Positions 55,087 to 55,213 of a stretch of DNA of 55,213 nucleotides are shown piece after piece. Position 1 is the first letter of the stretch; each line of letters begins with the position of its first letter. Source of the DNA: Candidatus Pararuminococcus gallinarum. Lineage in GTDB: Bacteria > Bacillota > Clostridia > Oscillospirales > Ruminococcaceae. Under the pieces are notes generated by a model. The model ran no database searches, was not told the origin of the DNA, and saw only the letters and a list, made by a program, of their open reading frames with translations. A program made the translations under genes and the position numbers. Location: contig CAJFSX010000010.1 of the NCBI GenBank assembly GCA_904419775.1, positions 1 to 55,213 of the forward strand, read 5' to 3'.

Positions 55087-55213
55087 CTACTTTCTCTTGC
55101 GGGAGAGAACCACCGCAGCGCCAGCACTCAGGGCCAGGACTGCCAGTGCTCCAGCGATCATGCTGTGATCTCCAGAAGACGGGTTCTCTTTGTCACTGTT
55201 GCCAGAACCGGAT
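55087..55213 (-). CDS. C-terminal end of a probable sortase-anchored or tail-anchored protein (partial)
   Basis: Only the last 42 codons lie in the window; the rest is beyond the right edge. The visible C-terminus has a Ser/Gly-rich linker, NPSSGDHS, a hydrophobic stretch of about 20 residues, and RKRK at the very end. This is the shape of a cell-wall sorting signal, with NPSSG resembling NPxTG or LPxTG-type motifs. Which sortase would use it is unknown. Terminated by the shared terminator. Confidence 0.7.
   Translation of the reverse strand, partial: SGSGNSDKENPSSGDHSMIAGALAVLALSAGAAVVLSRKRK

Noticed and set aside
1..55213. CRISPR arrays, complete insertion sequences or prophage genes
   Set aside because: No regularly spaced repeats, transposase, integrase or phage structural gene could be recognised on either strand.

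Overview
The window reads as chromosomal core DNA of an endospore-lineage Bacillota, class Clostridia, probably an Oscillospirales/Ruminococcaceae-type anaerobe. The supporting signs are a V-type ATPase operon, spoIIR, a T-box in front of alaS, a PaaK/ACT pair, UPF0237/UPF0210, DUF951, DUF378, an Lrp/aminotransferase pair and perfect sigma-A promoters. The species assignment is inference; the gene identities below rest on the translated sequences.

Layout. Positions 1-5.5 kb: guaA with a coupled GNAT acetyltransferase (minus strand), a secreted SLH protein (plus) and an LTA-synthase-type sulfatase (minus), with a shared bidirectional terminator between the last two. 5.8-13.4 kb: an S1-domain protein (minus), diverging from a tight six-gene operon (DUF951, prfA, ywlC, coaE, lytic transglycosylase, M18 aminopeptidase); then a lysine exporter LysO split into two proteins, and a cupin. 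13.4-25.8 kb: the transcription/translation block rpoB-rpoC-rpsL-rpsG-fusA-tuf, driven by a perfect TTGACA-N17-TATAAT promoter, with tuf also having its own promoter. 25.8-26.2 kb: a DUF378 membrane protein with an unusual hairpin-rich leader. 26.4-35.3 kb: the V-type ATPase operon H-C-I-K-F-E-A-B-D, in which subunit D is frameshifted. 35.5-42.8 kb: UPF0237/UPF0210 (minus), a PHP phosphatase, an Lrp/aminotransferase pair, a DUF362 ferredoxin, ispE and spoIIR. 42.85-52.7 kb: a T-box leader, alaS, then HIT, comEC, holA, rnmV, an MBOAT and a DHHW protein. 52.7-55.2 kb: tRNA-Leu(UAA), paaK plus a double-ACT regulator, and the C-terminal end of a possibly wall-anchored protein.

What stands out. 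(1) The adjacent MBOAT and DHHW proteins are full length, but every recognisable catalytic motif is replaced: both MBOAT histidines, the DHHW box and the GDS-like serine box. They look like a co-degenerated pair of pseudo-acyltransferases. (2) The V-ATPase central-shaft gene atpD carries a frameshift and lacks about 14 residues, while the other eight subunit genes are intact. (3) The C-terminal metallo-beta-lactamase-like domain of ComEC has lost its metal ligands. (4) RpoB ends in an 80-residue tail with 36 acidic and no basic residues. (5) Two sites next to known integration targets, the guaA 3' end and the tRNA-Leu 3' end, carry short repeats that may be traces of past element insertion.

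How the parts work together. Most genes are housekeeping: GMP synthesis, translation termination, t6A modification, CoA synthesis, transcription, elongation, isoprenoid precursors, alanyl-tRNA charging and replication clamp loading. They are mixed with surface and envelope functions (SLH protein, LtaS-like enzyme, transglycosylase, MBOAT/DHHW, wall-anchored protein). No CRISPR array, complete insertion sequence or intact prophage is visible.
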